NCBI GenBank assembly: GCA_963826475.1
Contig: CAWGXC010000003.1
Coordinates: 248,001-312,000 of the forward strand
DNA from: RHKX01 sp963826475
GTDB taxonomy: Bacteria > Actinomycetota > Thermoleophilia > Solirubrobacterales > 70-9
Direction of reading: 5' to 3'
DNA: 64,000 bases
This document shows positions 35,498 through 45,262 of the stretch, in pieces. The first letter of the stretch is position 1, and each line of letters opens with the position of its first letter. A program made the translations under genes and the position numbers. The notes beneath the pieces are model-generated. The model was not told where the DNA came from. It made no database searches and was given only the letters and a program-made list of their open reading frames with translations.

Positions 35498-37396
35498 TTG
35501 AAGAAGAAAATTCTCGTATCGGTTGACGCCGGTGAAACACGCGTAGCCGTACTCGAAACCAAGGGAACCGCCCGCTCAGACGGTGATGGCGGTCGCCAGA
35601 ACAACGACGGCAACGGCAAGTGGCGGGTTGGCGAGCTCTACGTCGAGCGACGCGGATCGCGCTCGATCGTCGGCAACATCTACAAGGGCGTCGTCGACAA
35701 CGTGCTGCCCGGGATGGAGGCGGCCTTCGTCGACATCGGCCTGGAGCGCAACGGGTTCCTCCACGTCGACGAGATCGTCACCCCTGACGGCAAGGCCCAG
35801 CCCAAGCGCGGGCGAGGCCAGGGACGTCGTATCGACGAGTTGATCAAGCGCGGTCAGGAGATCGTGGTCCAGGTCGTCAAGGACCCGCTGAAGACGAAGG
35901 GCGCACGCCTCTCGATGCAGGTCTCGATCGCCGGCCGCTATCTCGTCTACATGCCGCAGGGCGGCGGGATCGGCGTCAGCCGGCGCCTTCCTGATGGCGA
36001 GCGGTCCCAGATGCGGAAGAGCCTGGAGAAGATCCACGCCTCGCACAAGGACCAGGGCGGCTACATCGTCCGCACCGCGGCGCAGGGCGCCAAGCAGGAG
36101 GACTTCGAGCGGGAGATCTCCTACCTCCACAAGCTCCACGAGGTGCTCGAGCGCCGCTCGACCGGAGTGGAGGCTCCCTCGCTCATCTTCCAGGAGGCCG
36201 ACCTGCCGATCCGCGTCCTCCGCGACGTGCTCGGCAGCGAGTTCGATGGCGCCGAGATCGACGACCAGAAGCAGTTCGAGCGGGTCACCTCGTTCTTTCA
36301 GCGGACGGCTCCCGAGCTGGTCGACTCGGTCACCATCCACGCCCATAAGGAGCATCTCTTCGAGCGCCATGGTGCCGAAGAGGCATTCCGTTCGACCCTC
36401 TCGCGCCGCGTCGACCTGCCCTCCGGCGGCTATCTGATCATCGACTACGCGGAGGCGCTGACGGTGATCGACATCAACACCGGCAGCTTCACCGGCAAGG
36501 GCAAGGGCCGTCTCGAGGACACGATCACGAAGGTCAACGTCGAGGCCGCCGACGAGGTGGTCCGCCAGCTGCGGCTACGCGACATCGGCGGGATCATCGT
36601 CATCGACTTCATCGACATGGCGCGGGCCAAGAACCGCGATCAGGTCCTGAAGACGCTGCGCAAGGCCTTGGATGAGGACAGGACCAAGACCTACGTCGTC
36701 GAGGTCTCCCCGCTCGGCCTGGTCGAGATGACCCGCCAGAACGTCACCGACGGCGTCCGCGAGATCCTGACGACGAGGTGCCCGACCTGCGACGGCGAGG
36801 GCGTCGTCCGCTCCGCCGAGACGGTGGCGATCGAGTCGTTGCGCAAGCTGCGCGACGTCGTCGATTCCAAGCCGGAGCCCGAGGCCCACCTGATTCGCGT
36901 CAACCCACGGGTCGCGCGCGAGCTGATGCGCCACGACAGCGGCCTGCTCGAGCTCGAGGCCGAGCTCGGCAAGACGTTTCTGTTCGAGGGCGGGGAGGCC
37001 CTGCCGATCGACACGTTCGAGGTCTCCGAATCGGGGAACAAGGACGAGATCGAGCGCCGCGCCCTTCCGTTCGCGGTCGGCGACGAGGTGCTTCTGACGA
37101 TCGATGAGCCGCACATGTACAACGCCGGTGACGCGGTCGCCCGGGTCGACGCGCTGGTGATCACGGTCGCCGGCGCGGCATCGCTCGTCGGCCAGCGCAA
37201 GCTGGTCCGGATCCAGAGCATCGAGCGCTCTTCGGGCCAGGCGGAGTTGCTCGAAGGGGTGCCCGTGAACGACGAGGCCGATGGTGAGGACGCCGACGGT
37301 CTAGAATCCGGCGCTCGGCGCCGCGGCCGCAGAGGCGGACGGCGCCGTTCCCGCGCCGGAAGCGGTTCCCCTTCCGGCACAGACAGCGAATCCTGA
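35498..37396 (+). CDS. rng: Ribonuclease G/E family endoribonuclease
   Basis: 632 residues. TTG start at 35498, preceded by AGGTGAG (35485-35491). Order: N-terminal S1 domain (about 40-130; GNIYKGVVDNVLPGMEAAFVD), RNase H-like and 5'-sensor regions, DNase I-like catalytic domain with metal aspartates (ALTVIDINTGSFTG and GIIVIDFIDM), and the zinc-link CPTCDGEG (about 428-435). The C-terminus is a short Arg/Gly/Ser-rich tail (RRRGRRGGRRRSR) rather than the long scaffold of RNase E. It matures rRNA and turns over mRNA. It follows rodA by 11 bases and is close to rplU. Confidence 0.93.
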   Translation: MKKKILVSVDAGETRVAVLETKGTARSDGDGGRQNNDGNGKWRVGELYVERRGSRSIVGNIYKGVVDNVLPGMEAAFVDIGLERNGFLHVDEIVTPDGKAQPKRGRGQGRRIDELIKRGQEIVVQVVKDPLKTKGARLSMQVSIAGRYLVYMPQGGGIGVSRRLPDGERSQMRKSLEKIHASHKDQGGYIVRTAAQGAKQEDFEREISYLHKLHEVLERRSTGVEAPSLIFQEADLPIRVLRDVLGSEFDGAEIDDQKQFERVTSFFQRTAPELVDSVTIHAHKEHLFERHGAEEAFRSTLSRRVDLPSGGYLIIDYAEALTVIDINTGSFTGKGKGRLEDTITKVNVEAADEVVRQLRLRDIGGIIVIDFIDMARAKNRDQVLKTLRKALDEDRTKTYVVEVSPLGLVEMTRQNVTDGVREILTTRCPTCDGEGVVRSAETVAIESLRKLRDVVDSKPEPEAHLIRVNPRVARELMRHDSGLLELEAELGKTFLFEGGEALPIDTFEVSESGNKDEIERRALPFAVGDEVLLTIDEPHMYNAGDAVARVDALVITVAGAASLVGQRKLVRIQSIERSSGQAELLEGVPVNDEADGEDADGLESGARRRGRRGGRRRSRAGSGSPSGTDSES

Positions 37397-37410
37397 GAGA
37401 CTGAACCCGA

Positions 37411-37887
37411 ATGCCCACGTACGCAATAGTCGAAGCCGGCGGTAAGCAATACCGCGTCGAGAAGGGCCAGTTCCTGCTGGTCGACCGGATGCCCGAGGAT
37501 GAAGGGGCGAAGGTCGGCCTGCGCGCGGTCATGTTCCGCAGCGACGACGACACCGTGATCGCCCCGAAGGACCTCGAGAAGGTCAAGGTCGAGGCGAAGA
37601 TCGCCGGACACGAGCGCGGGGAGAAGATCAAGGTCTTCAAGTACAAGGCGAAGAAGGGCTACCGGAAGACCAAGGGCCACCGTTCAGAGCTGACGAGGCT
37701 TGAGGTGACCGAGGTCAAGCTGCTGACCCGCAAGCCGGCGACGAAGAAGGAGCCGGCTGAGAGCGACGAGGCAGCGAGCGAGAAGACGGGCGCCCCCGCC
37801 AAGAAGGAGCCCGCCGCCAAGAAGAAGCCGGCGGCCAAGAAGCCCGCCGCGAAGAAGAAGCCGGCCCCCAAGAAAGAGAGTGACTGA
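37411..37887 (+). CDS. rplU: 50S ribosomal protein L21 with lysine-rich tail
   Basis: 158 residues. The first 103 or so are a normal L21 (YAIVEAGGKQYRVEKGQ, KIKVFKYKAKKGYRKTKGHR). A roughly 55-residue tail follows, composed of Lys, Ala, Pro and Glu with repeated AAKK/PAKK units, likely disordered and RNA-binding. The TGA overlaps the rpmA ATG (TGATG), so L21 and L27 are made in equal amounts. Confidence 0.96.
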   Translation: MPTYAIVEAGGKQYRVEKGQFLLVDRMPEDEGAKVGLRAVMFRSDDDTVIAPKDLEKVKVEAKIAGHERGEKIKVFKYKAKKGYRKTKGHRSELTRLEVTEVKLLTRKPATKKEPAESDEAASEKTGAPAKKEPAAKKKPAAKKPAAKKKPAPKKESD

Positions 37888-38165
37888 TGGCGCATAAGAA
37901 GGGACTCGGCTCCAGCCGAAACGGTCGTGACTCGAAGCCGAAGTTCCTCGGCGTCAAGGTCTTCGCGGGCCAGCAGGTGACGGGCGGGGAGATCATCGTC
38001 CGTCAGCGCGGCACCCGCTTCCACCCCGGCGTCGGCGTCGGCATCGGCCGCGACCACACCATCTTCGCGACCCGACCGGGGACGGTCGAGTTCAAGCTGG
38101 CTCGCAAGGGCCGGATCATCTCGGTCGCTCAGCCGACCGAGAGCCAAGCCACCACCGGCTCGTAG
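37887..38165 (+). CDS. rpmA: 50S ribosomal protein L27
   Basis: 92 residues. The N-terminus MAHKKGLGSSRNGRDSKPKF needs no proteolytic processing, unlike Firmicutes L27, and reaches toward the peptidyl-transferase centre. The family core GGEIIVRQRGTRFHPG and GRDHTIFA is intact. Overlaps rplU by one base at the stop/start. Upstream of obg, the usual order. Confidence 0.97.
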   Translation: MAHKKGLGSSRNGRDSKPKFLGVKVFAGQQVTGGEIIVRQRGTRFHPGVGVGIGRDHTIFATRPGTVEFKLARKGRIISVAQPTESQATTGS

Positions 38166-38215
38166 GGCCCGGCCGCTTCTCGCGGCCCCTAGCTCGCTCG
38201 CCTACCCTCGGGAAC

Positions 38216-39508
38216 GTGTTCCACGACAAGGCGCGCATATTCGTCGAGGGCGGTCGCGGTGGTGACGGCGTCGTCAGCTTCCGGCGTGAGGCCCACGTTC
38301 CACGTGGCGGTCCCGACGGCGGCGACGGCGGGCACGGGGGAGACGTTGTGCTCGTTTGCGACCCCTCCCGGCGCGACCTGGCCTCGATGCGCGTATCCGC
38401 TCATTACCGCGCCGAGCGGGGTGCTCATGGACAGGGCGCCAACAAGGCGGGCGCTCGCGGGAAGGACCTGATCGTCCTCGTCCCACCGGGAACGACCGTC
38501 GAGGGCCTCGGCGGTGAGTTCTTCGACCTCGTCGAAGCCGGCCAGCGGGCCACCGTCGCGACGGGCGGGCTCGGCGGTCATGGCAACAAGAAGTTTGCCT
38601 CAGCGACGCGCCAGACTCCCAGGTTCGCCGAGAACGGCCTGACGGGAGCGTCGGGCTGGGTCGAGCTGCGGCTCCGACTACTCGCCGACGCCGGGCTCGT
38701 CGGCCTCCCGAACGCCGGCAAGTCCTCGCTGCTGGCTCGCCTGACCCGCGCCGCCCCCAAGGTGGCCAACTATCCCTTCACGACGCTCGAGCCGATCCTG
38801 GGGACGATCGATGACGGTGAGCGACAGCTCGTCCTCGCCGACATCCCCGGCCTGATCGAGGGCGCCGCCGACGGAGCCGGTCTCGGGCACGAGTTCCTCG
38901 CCCACGTTGAGCGCTGCCGGGTGCTCCTGCACCTCGTCGAGCTCGGCGAGGGCAGCGATCCCGAGCTCGCCTACAGCACCGTCCGGGGGGAGCTGGAGGC
39001 CCACGGTGCCGGCCTCGGCAACCTGCCGGAGGTGATCGTGCTCTCGAAGGCCGATCTGATGCCGGCCGAGGAGCTCGAGCTGCACGTCGAGGAATGGAGC
39101 GAGAGGCACCCGGGCCTGAAGGTTCTCGCGATCTCCTCGGCAACGGGTGCCGGGCTGCCGGAGCTGACGAATGAGCTCTTCTCCGCGGTCGCGGCGGCGG
39201 ATTCGGTCGAGACGGAGGGCGCAGCCCGGATGCCGGTCGACCCGGCCTTCGAGGCGGAGCACCGGATCTATCGGCCGCGGGCCTCCGGTGGCTTCGACGT
39301 CGCCGTGTTGGAGGACGGCGTCTTCGTAGTCGAGGGACGAGGCGTCGAGATGCTGGTCGAGCGGCACGACCTCTCCAACCACGAGGCGATCTCCTACCTC
39401 GGTCGCAGGTTCACCGAGATCGGAGTGATCAAGGCCCTCCGCGACGCCGGCTTCGAATCGGGCGACGAGGTGCGCGTCGGCGACGAAGCTTTCGATCTCG
39501 AGGTCTGA
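38216..39508 (+). CDS. obg: GTPase Obg
   Basis: 430 residues, GTG start; TACCCT (38203-38208) ends seven bases before it, so leaderless. Glycine-rich OBG domain (1-158; GGRGGDGVVSFRREA, GGPDGGDGGHGGDV), G domain with P-loop GLPNAGKSS (about 163-171), NYPFTTLEP, DIPGLIEGA and SKADL, then the C-terminal OCT domain (about 345-428). A ribosome-assembly and stringency-linked GTPase. It heads the obg-proB-proA-nadD-rsfS run. Confidence 0.97.
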   Translation: MFHDKARIFVEGGRGGDGVVSFRREAHVPRGGPDGGDGGHGGDVVLVCDPSRRDLASMRVSAHYRAERGAHGQGANKAGARGKDLIVLVPPGTTVEGLGGEFFDLVEAGQRATVATGGLGGHGNKKFASATRQTPRFAENGLTGASGWVELRLRLLADAGLVGLPNAGKSSLLARLTRAAPKVANYPFTTLEPILGTIDDGERQLVLADIPGLIEGAADGAGLGHEFLAHVERCRVLLHLVELGEGSDPELAYSTVRGELEAHGAGLGNLPEVIVLSKADLMPAEELELHVEEWSERHPGLKVLAISSATGAGLPELTNELFSAVAAADSVETEGAARMPVDPAFEAEHRIYRPRASGGFDVAVLEDGVFVVEGRGVEMLVERHDLSNHEAISYLGRRFTEIGVIKALRDAGFESGDEVRVGDEAFDLEV

Positions 39509-39530
39509 GCATCTTTAGGCTGCGACGCTC

Positions 39531-40619
39531 ATGACCCTCGTAGTCAAGCTCGGCTCCTCGATCGTCGCCGGTGCGGACGGCGCCCTGCGCGCCGACGTGC
39601 TCGACGAGGTCTGCGCACAGGTCGCGGAGCTGCACGCCGGTGGCGAGGAAGTCGTGATGGTCACCTCGGGGGCGATCGCGCGGGGCCGGAGACTGCTTGG
39701 ACTGGAGCGGCGCCCGACGGCCGTCGATGAGCTGCAGGCGGCCTCCGCCGTGGGCCAGGGCTCGCTCTTCCGCGCTTATGAGGACCGGCTGGCGGCGGGC
39801 GAGGTGCGAGCGGCGCAGGTGTTGCTGACGGCCTTCGACATGTCGGAGCGAATTCACTACCTGAACGCGCGTCAGACTCTGCAGCGACTGATCGCCTGGC
39901 ACGTCGTGCCGGTGATCAACGAGAACGACACGACCGCAACCGATGAGATCACCTTCGGGGACAACGACTTCCTCGCGGCCCAGGTGGCGATCATGATCGA
40001 GGCGCGACGGCTGATCCTGCTCACCGACCAGGCCGGGCTCCACGATCGCGATCCACGCCAGGACCCGCAGGCGAACCTGATCGAGGAGGTCGACGACCCG
40101 GCGGAGCTCGACTCCTACGAGATCGGGGTCCGGACCTCCGCGTTCGGCTCCGGGGGGATGCGCAGCAAGGTCGCGGCGGCGAGCATGGCCAGCGGGTCGG
40201 GCGTCGCGGTGACGATCTGCGATGGGACGGCCACCGGCACGCTGCTCACCGCCGCCCGCGGCGAGCGGATCGGCACCTCGTTCAAGACGCGGACCGATCG
40301 CGGCTCCAGCTTCAAGCTCTGGTTGCGGTGGGCGACTCCGGCCCGTGGGCGGATCGTGGTCGACGCCGGGGCGGGAAGGGTTCTGCGCGAGAGCGGCTCC
40401 TCCCTTCTGCCGGTTGGCGTCCTGGAGGTCGAGGGGAGCTTCGCGGCCGGTGACCCCGTCGAGGTCGTCGGCGAGGGGGGCATCATCGGCAAGGGCATCG
40501 CCGAGCACTCCTCGGAGGTGCTCGAGCGGGTCCGCGGGAAGCGCAGCAACGAGGTGGCTGAGATCCTGCCGGGAGCCGCCGAGGAGGCGGTGCATCGGGA
40601 CAGGTTCGTCCTTACTTAG
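39531..40619 (+). CDS. proB: Glutamate 5-kinase
   Basis: 362 residues. Amino-acid kinase domain (1-250: VVKLGSSIVAGADG, VTSGAIARGRRLLG, NENDTTATDEITFGDND, GGMRSKVAAA) followed by a PUA domain (about 265-355). It phosphorylates glutamate in the first step of proline synthesis and is normally inhibited by proline. TAGGCT (39516-39521) lies nine bases before the ATG, so it likely has its own leaderless transcript in addition to read-through from obg. Confidence 0.97.
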   Translation: MTLVVKLGSSIVAGADGALRADVLDEVCAQVAELHAGGEEVVMVTSGAIARGRRLLGLERRPTAVDELQAASAVGQGSLFRAYEDRLAAGEVRAAQVLLTAFDMSERIHYLNARQTLQRLIAWHVVPVINENDTTATDEITFGDNDFLAAQVAIMIEARRLILLTDQAGLHDRDPRQDPQANLIEEVDDPAELDSYEIGVRTSAFGSGGMRSKVAAASMASGSGVAVTICDGTATGTLLTAARGERIGTSFKTRTDRGSSFKLWLRWATPARGRIVVDAGAGRVLRESGSSLLPVGVLEVEGSFAAGDPVEVVGEGGIIGKGIAEHSSEVLERVRGKRSNEVAEILPGAAEEAVHRDRFVLT

Positions 40620-40642
40620 GCCTCCGGCTACCCTTTTGGGGT

Positions 40643-41908
40643 ATGGCCACCGCCACCGAATCCGTAACCGACCTCTGCCGCCGCGCTCGCGCCGCCTCGC
40701 TGCTCTTGCCCGCCGTTCCGACGGCGGCCAAGGACGAGGCGCTGGCGATCATGGCGCGGATGCTCCGTGAGCGCTCCGAGGAGATGCTCGAGGCGAACGC
40801 GATCGATGTCGAGCGCGGGCGGGGGGACGGGCTGGACGACGCGCTGCTCGACCGCCTCAGCCTGAACCCCGAGCGGATCGAGGCGATGGCCGCCGGGGTG
40901 GAAGCCGTCATCGCGTTGCCCGATCCGATCGGCGAGGAACTCGAGCGGCGAACGCTCGCCAGCGGGATCGAGATGGAGCATCGGCGGGTTCCGATCGGCG
41001 TCATCGCGGTCATCTACGAGGCTCGCCCGAACGTGACGATCGACGCCGCCGCCCTCTGCCTGAAGAGCGGCAACGCCTCGCTGCTGCGCGGCTCCAGCAC
41101 CGCAACCGCCTCAAACGCCGCGCTCGGCGGCCTGGCACGCGACGCGGTCCGCGAGGCCGGTCTTCCCGAGGGCACGATCGAGATGGTTTCCGGGGGAGGC
41201 CGCGAGGAGCTCGCCGAGCTCGCTCGTCAGCGCGACCTCGTCGACCTGATCATCCCCCGCGGCGGCGACGGGCTGAAGAAGTCACTCGAGCAGGTCGCCG
41301 AGGTGCCGATCCTCTACGCCGCTTCCGGCAACTGCCACGTCTACGTCCACTCCGATGCCGACCTCGAGATGGCCCGGGCCATCGCCGTCAACGCGAAGGT
41401 CAGCCGTCCGAGCGTCTGCAACGCCGCTGAGACGCTGCTCGTCCATGCCGATGTCGCCGAGCGCTTCCTGCCGGCCGCGCTCGCCGAGCTGAGCGCGGCG
41501 GGCGTTGAGCTGGTCGGCGACGACGCCGCTCGCGACGATGCCGGCGGAGTCGATGTCGGCTCGGCCAGCGACGACGATTGGGACCGCGAGTACAACGCGC
41601 TGAAGCTGACCGTGGGGGTCGTCGATTCGCTCGACGCCGCGATCGAGCACATCAACCGCCACGGCAGCGGCCACTCGGAGGCGATCGTCACGTCCTCCGA
41701 CGACGCGGGCCACGCTTTCACCGCCGGCGTCGACGCCGCCTGCGTCTACGTCAACGCGTCGACCCGCTTCACGGATGGTTTCGAGTTCGGGATGGGCGCC
41801 GAGATCGGCAACTCGACCCAGAAGCTGCACGCGCGCGGGCCGATCGGGCTCCGCGAGCTGACCTCGAGCAAGTACGTCCTGCGCGGGACCGGCCAGATCC
41901 GCGCGTGA
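40643..41908 (+). CDS. proA: Glutamate-5-semialdehyde dehydrogenase
   Basis: 421 residues. NADPH-dependent reduction of glutamyl-5-phosphate in proline synthesis. IYEARPNVTIDAAALCLKSG, the catalytic cysteine region RPSVCNAAETLLVH and the C-terminal FGMGAEIGNSTQKLHARGP are typical. TACCCT (40629-40634) ends eight bases before the ATG. Its TGA overlaps the GTG of nadD. Confidence 0.97.
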   Translation: MATATESVTDLCRRARAASLLLPAVPTAAKDEALAIMARMLRERSEEMLEANAIDVERGRGDGLDDALLDRLSLNPERIEAMAAGVEAVIALPDPIGEELERRTLASGIEMEHRRVPIGVIAVIYEARPNVTIDAAALCLKSGNASLLRGSSTATASNAALGGLARDAVREAGLPEGTIEMVSGGGREELAELARQRDLVDLIIPRGGDGLKKSLEQVAEVPILYAASGNCHVYVHSDADLEMARAIAVNAKVSRPSVCNAAETLLVHADVAERFLPAALAELSAAGVELVGDDAARDDAGGVDVGSASDDDWDREYNALKLTVGVVDSLDAAIEHINRHGSGHSEAIVTSSDDAGHAFTAGVDAACVYVNASTRFTDGFEFGMGAEIGNSTQKLHARGPIGLRELTSSKYVLRGTGQIRA

Positions 41909-42549
41909 GCCGCGCCGTCGGCGTCCTCGGAGGCGCCTTCAACCCACCTCACCTCGCCCATCTCCTGCTTGCCCAGGAGGCGGTTGCCGAGCTCGGGCTC
42001 GACGAGCTGATCCTGATGCCGACCGGGGAGGCACCGCACAAGCGGATCGATCCTGAGCCCGGGCCCGAGGTGCGTCTCGAGATGACCCGGCGGGCAGTGG
42101 CCGGATGCGACCGCCTCTCCGCCTCCGATCTCGAGGTCGGGCGGGAGGGGCCGTCCTTCGCCTACCGTACGCTCGAGTTGCTTGCGGATGAGCTTCCAGG
42201 AACCGAGTTGACCTTCGTCATGGGCGCCGACGTCGCCGCCGGACTCGAGGGCTGGCGCCATCCGGAGCGCGTCCTGGAGCTCGCCCGGGTGGCGATCGCC
42301 GAGCGGCCCGGGGTGGACCACTCCGAAATCGATGAGGTTCTGTCGCGGCTGGGCGCAGCCGGGAGGATCGACTCGATCGAGATGCCTCCGGTGGGGATCT
42401 CCTCCTCGATGATTCGCGCCCGTGTCGCCGCAGGACAGCCGATCCGGTGGCTCGTGCCCGACACGGTGGTCGAGCTGATCGGCGAGCTGGGCCTATACGG
42501 CTCAGCGGAGGCCCCCGCCGTCGGGGTCCGTGAGGGGATGCGGGGATGA
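41905..42549 (+). CDS. nadD: Nicotinate-nucleotide adenylyltransferase
   Basis: 214 residues from GTG 41905 (GTGA overlap with proA). Nucleotidyltransferase signature GGAFNPPHLAHLLLA near the N-terminus and ISSSMIRARV near the C-terminus are intact; LMPTGEAPHK is the substrate loop. It adenylates NaMN to NaAD. The last bases overlap rsfS by four (ATGA). Confidence 0.96.
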   Translation: MSRAVGVLGGAFNPPHLAHLLLAQEAVAELGLDELILMPTGEAPHKRIDPEPGPEVRLEMTRRAVAGCDRLSASDLEVGREGPSFAYRTLELLADELPGTELTFVMGADVAAGLEGWRHPERVLELARVAIAERPGVDHSEIDEVLSRLGAAGRIDSIEMPPVGISSSMIRARVAAGQPIRWLVPDTVVELIGELGLYGSAEAPAVGVREGMRG

Positions 42550-42935
42550 GCTACACGCCACTGGAGCTGACCCAGCGGATCGCCGCCATCTGCGACGAGA
42601 AGCAGGCCGAGGAGATCGTCGCCCTCGACGTCGCCGAGATCCTCGGCTACACGGACGTTCTGCTGATCTGCACGGCGCGCAACGAGCGCTTGGCCAAGGC
42701 GATCCACGATGAGGTCTACGTTCGTCTGAAGCACGAGGACGACCTGTTGCCGAGGCGTGTGGAGGGTCTGCCCGAGGCGCGCTGGGTCCTCGTCGACTAC
42801 CTCGACTGCATCCTGCACGTCTTCGTCCCCGAGACGCGCGAGCTGTATCGCCTCGATCAGCTCTGGGGCGAGGGCAAGGCGGTCGACCTTGCGCTCGGAG
42901 GCGGCACTCCGGCCCGCGCCGTCGGCGACGCCTAG
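42546..42935 (+). CDS. rsfS: Ribosomal silencing factor RsfS
   Basis: 129 residues, the YbeB/Iojap family that binds L14 on the large subunit and blocks subunit joining in starvation. LDVAEILGYTDVLLICTARN, the E-G-x-x-E-A-R-W segment (EGLPEARWVLVDYLDCILHV) and the F-x-P-E-T-R-x-x-Y-R-L-x-x-L-W-G end are typical. ATG overlaps the nadD stop. Confidence 0.95.
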   Translation: MSYTPLELTQRIAAICDEKQAEEIVALDVAEILGYTDVLLICTARNERLAKAIHDEVYVRLKHEDDLLPRRVEGLPEARWVLVDYLDCILHVFVPETRELYRLDQLWGEGKAVDLALGGGTPARAVGDA

Positions 42936-42968
42936 GCGGAACGCCGTTTTCACGTCCGCGGGGGGCCC

Positions 42969-42974
42969 TACCCT
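42969..42974 (+). promoter_or_regulatory. -10 box of the DivIVA-like gene
   Basis: TACCCT followed by CGGGCC and then ATC. The block is nearly identical to that of obg (TACCCT, CGGGAAC, GTG at 38203-38218), supporting leaderless transcription from about 42981. Confidence 0.5.
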
Positions 42975-42980
42975 CGGGCC

Positions 42981-43799
42981 ATCGCTGGAGGAAGATTCAG
43001 TAGATCTCTGCTCGGCTACCGCCGGTCGGCGGTTGACGAAGCAATGGACGGGCTCGAGTCAGAGCTCGGCATGCGCTGTGAGGCGCTGCGAGCCCGCGAT
43101 GGCGAGATCGAGAGGCTGACGACGGAGGCAGGGGCTTTGAGTCACCGGATCGTCGAGCAGGAGCGTGAGATCGCCGACGTCCGCGCGGAGCTGGCCGGCG
43201 CCCGCGTGCGCGTCGACGAGGAGTTGCGCAGCCTGACCGTCCTCGGCCGCCATCTCGAGGAGCTCAGGGTCGGCGCGCGCGGACAGGCGACGCGGATCAG
43301 GCTGCGCGCCCTGCGCGAGGCGGCGGAGCTGAACGCCCGGCTGGTGGACGCCACCGCGACGGAGGGTGGAGAGGAGTCGGCGCGCGAGCGCATCCTCGAA
43401 GCCCTCGAGGACGCCATCGATCGCGTGGGGAGCGAGTGGGAGGTCGAAAAGCCGATTGCACCCGGGGCGCTCGGGCTGACCTCCATCCCGGTCATCGACG
43501 CGGCCACCGGCGCACCCCAGGCCCGGGCCAACGGCAACGGGAGTCGCCGCAGCGTCAGCGTGGACGTCGGGCCGTTCGCCGACTTCTCGCAACTGGTTCG
43601 GTTCGAGGATGCGGCCAACGCCATCGGCGCGACCGGCGACATCTCGATCAAGCGCTTCTCGGAGGGTAGGGCGCGCATCGATGTCGCCCTCAGCGAGCCC
43701 ATCGATTTGTTACACGAGCTCGAGGAGCGGTGCGACCTCGAGTTCAAGGTGCGATCGAGCAGCGACGACTCGATCGTCTTGGACGTGGACCCCTCCTGA
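42981..43799 (+). CDS. DivIVA-like coiled-coil protein, start uncertain
   Basis: 272 residues if begun at ATC 42981; the first ATG is 43044 (251 residues). The upstream codons encode FSRSLLGYRRSAVDEAM, a DivIVA/Wag31-type N-terminal motif, so translation almost certainly starts before 43044. No ATG, GTG or TTG exists between the rsfS stop and 43044. TACCCT (42969-42974) ends six bases before ATC, the same spacing as in leaderless neighbours; CTG 43008 is another candidate. A coiled coil spans about residues 25-130. A globular C-terminal domain (about 190-272; SVDVGPFADFSQLVRFEDA) resembles no family I can name. Possible polar or septal scaffold. Confidence 0.7.
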   Translation: MAGGRFSRSLLGYRRSAVDEAMDGLESELGMRCEALRARDGEIERLTTEAGALSHRIVEQEREIADVRAELAGARVRVDEELRSLTVLGRHLEELRVGARGQATRIRLRALREAAELNARLVDATATEGGEESARERILEALEDAIDRVGSEWEVEKPIAPGALGLTSIPVIDAATGAPQARANGNGSRRSVSVDVGPFADFSQLVRFEDAANAIGATGDISIKRFSEGRARIDVALSEPIDLLHELEERCDLEFKVRSSSDDSIVLDVDPS

Positions 43800-43802
43800 C
43801 GC

Positions 43803-44510
43803 TCAATTTCTGGCTGAGCCCATGATCCTGAGCAGGAACAGGAACATGTTGATGAAGTCGAGGTAGAGGGAGAGGGCGCCGAGGATTGCGACCTTCTGCG
43901 CGCCCTCTCCGTCGAGCCCACTTTCGCCGATCCCCTTCAGCTTCTGCATGTCGTAGGCGGTCAGGCCGGCGAAGATCAGCACGCCGGCGAAGGTGACCAG
44001 CCAGTAGAGGAATGAGTTAGCCCAGAAGATGTTGACGACGCTGCCGATGATCAGGCCGAAAAGCGCCATGTAAAGGATCGAGCCCATGCTCGTCAGATCG
44101 CGCTTGGTCACGTAACCGTAGGTGGCCATCGCGCCGAACATCCCGGCCGTGACGACGAACGTGGACGCGATCGAGGCGGTCGTGTAGATCTCGAGGATCA
44201 CCGAGAAGGTGAAGCCGTTCACCGCCGCAAACAGCGCGAAGAGGAAGACGGCGACCGAGTAGGAGATCTTGTTGATCCCTGCCGAGAGGCCGATCACCAG
44301 GCCGAGCTCCGCGGCGAACATGCCGAAGTAGGCGAGCTGATGGTCTCCGAACCAGGCAAGCATGTCGCCGCTGGCGGCCACGTAGGCGGCGATACCGGCG
44401 GTCAGGGCGAGCCCGACGAACATCCAGCCGAAGACGCTCGTCATGAACGCCTGGCGGGTCAGCTGTGCCTGTGCGGACGGGAGCGTCGAGGTGCCGAATC
44501 GGTCTGTCAT
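43803..44510 (-). CDS. Bax inhibitor-1/YccA family membrane protein
   Basis: 235 residues with seven membrane helices. It matches the BI-1/YccA (UPF0005) family: FMTSVFGWMFVGLALTAGIA near the N-terminus and the C-terminal TAYDMQKLKGIGESG with the acidic pair that forms the pH-sensitive Ca2+-leak site in characterised homologues. TAGAAT (44525-44520) ends nine bases before the ATG. It is convergent with the DivIVA-like gene and divergent from the endonuclease-like frame. The physiological role in bacteria is not settled. Confidence 0.9.
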   Translation of the reverse strand: MTDRFGTSTLPSAQAQLTRQAFMTSVFGWMFVGLALTAGIAAYVAASGDMLAWFGDHQLAYFGMFAAELGLVIGLSAGINKISYSVAVFLFALFAAVNGFTFSVILEIYTTASIASTFVVTAGMFGAMATYGYVTKRDLTSMGSILYMALFGLIIGSVVNIFWANSFLYWLVTFAGVLIFAGLTAYDMQKLKGIGESGLDGEGAQKVAILGALSLYLDFINMFLFLLRIMGSARN

Positions 44511-44586
44511 ATGTCCCGGATTCTACGCAAGGCCGTCACGAATCCCTGCCCGGAACCGGCGATCTCCGTCCGGTCAGTAAGCGAAC

Positions 44587-45171
<585 letters not shown>

Positions 45172-45249
45172 GCTCGTGCACGCTGCCTCCGGCCCGTCCC
45201 GCGATCCCCAGGGTCTCGCCCGGCACGCAGCGTCGTGAGCACGACTGCC

Positions 45250-45255
45250 TAGACT
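45250..45255 (+). promoter_or_regulatory. -10 box of leuS
   Basis: TAGACT, then seven bases, then the leuS ATG at 45263. No ribosome site; leaderless message expected. Confidence 0.55.
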
Positions 45256-45262
45256 CCGCGCG

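Noticed and set aside
45172..45262. T-box riboswitch before leuS (and valS)
   Set aside because: The gaps are short, with a -10 box seven or eight bases before the start, leaving no room for a leader RNA.
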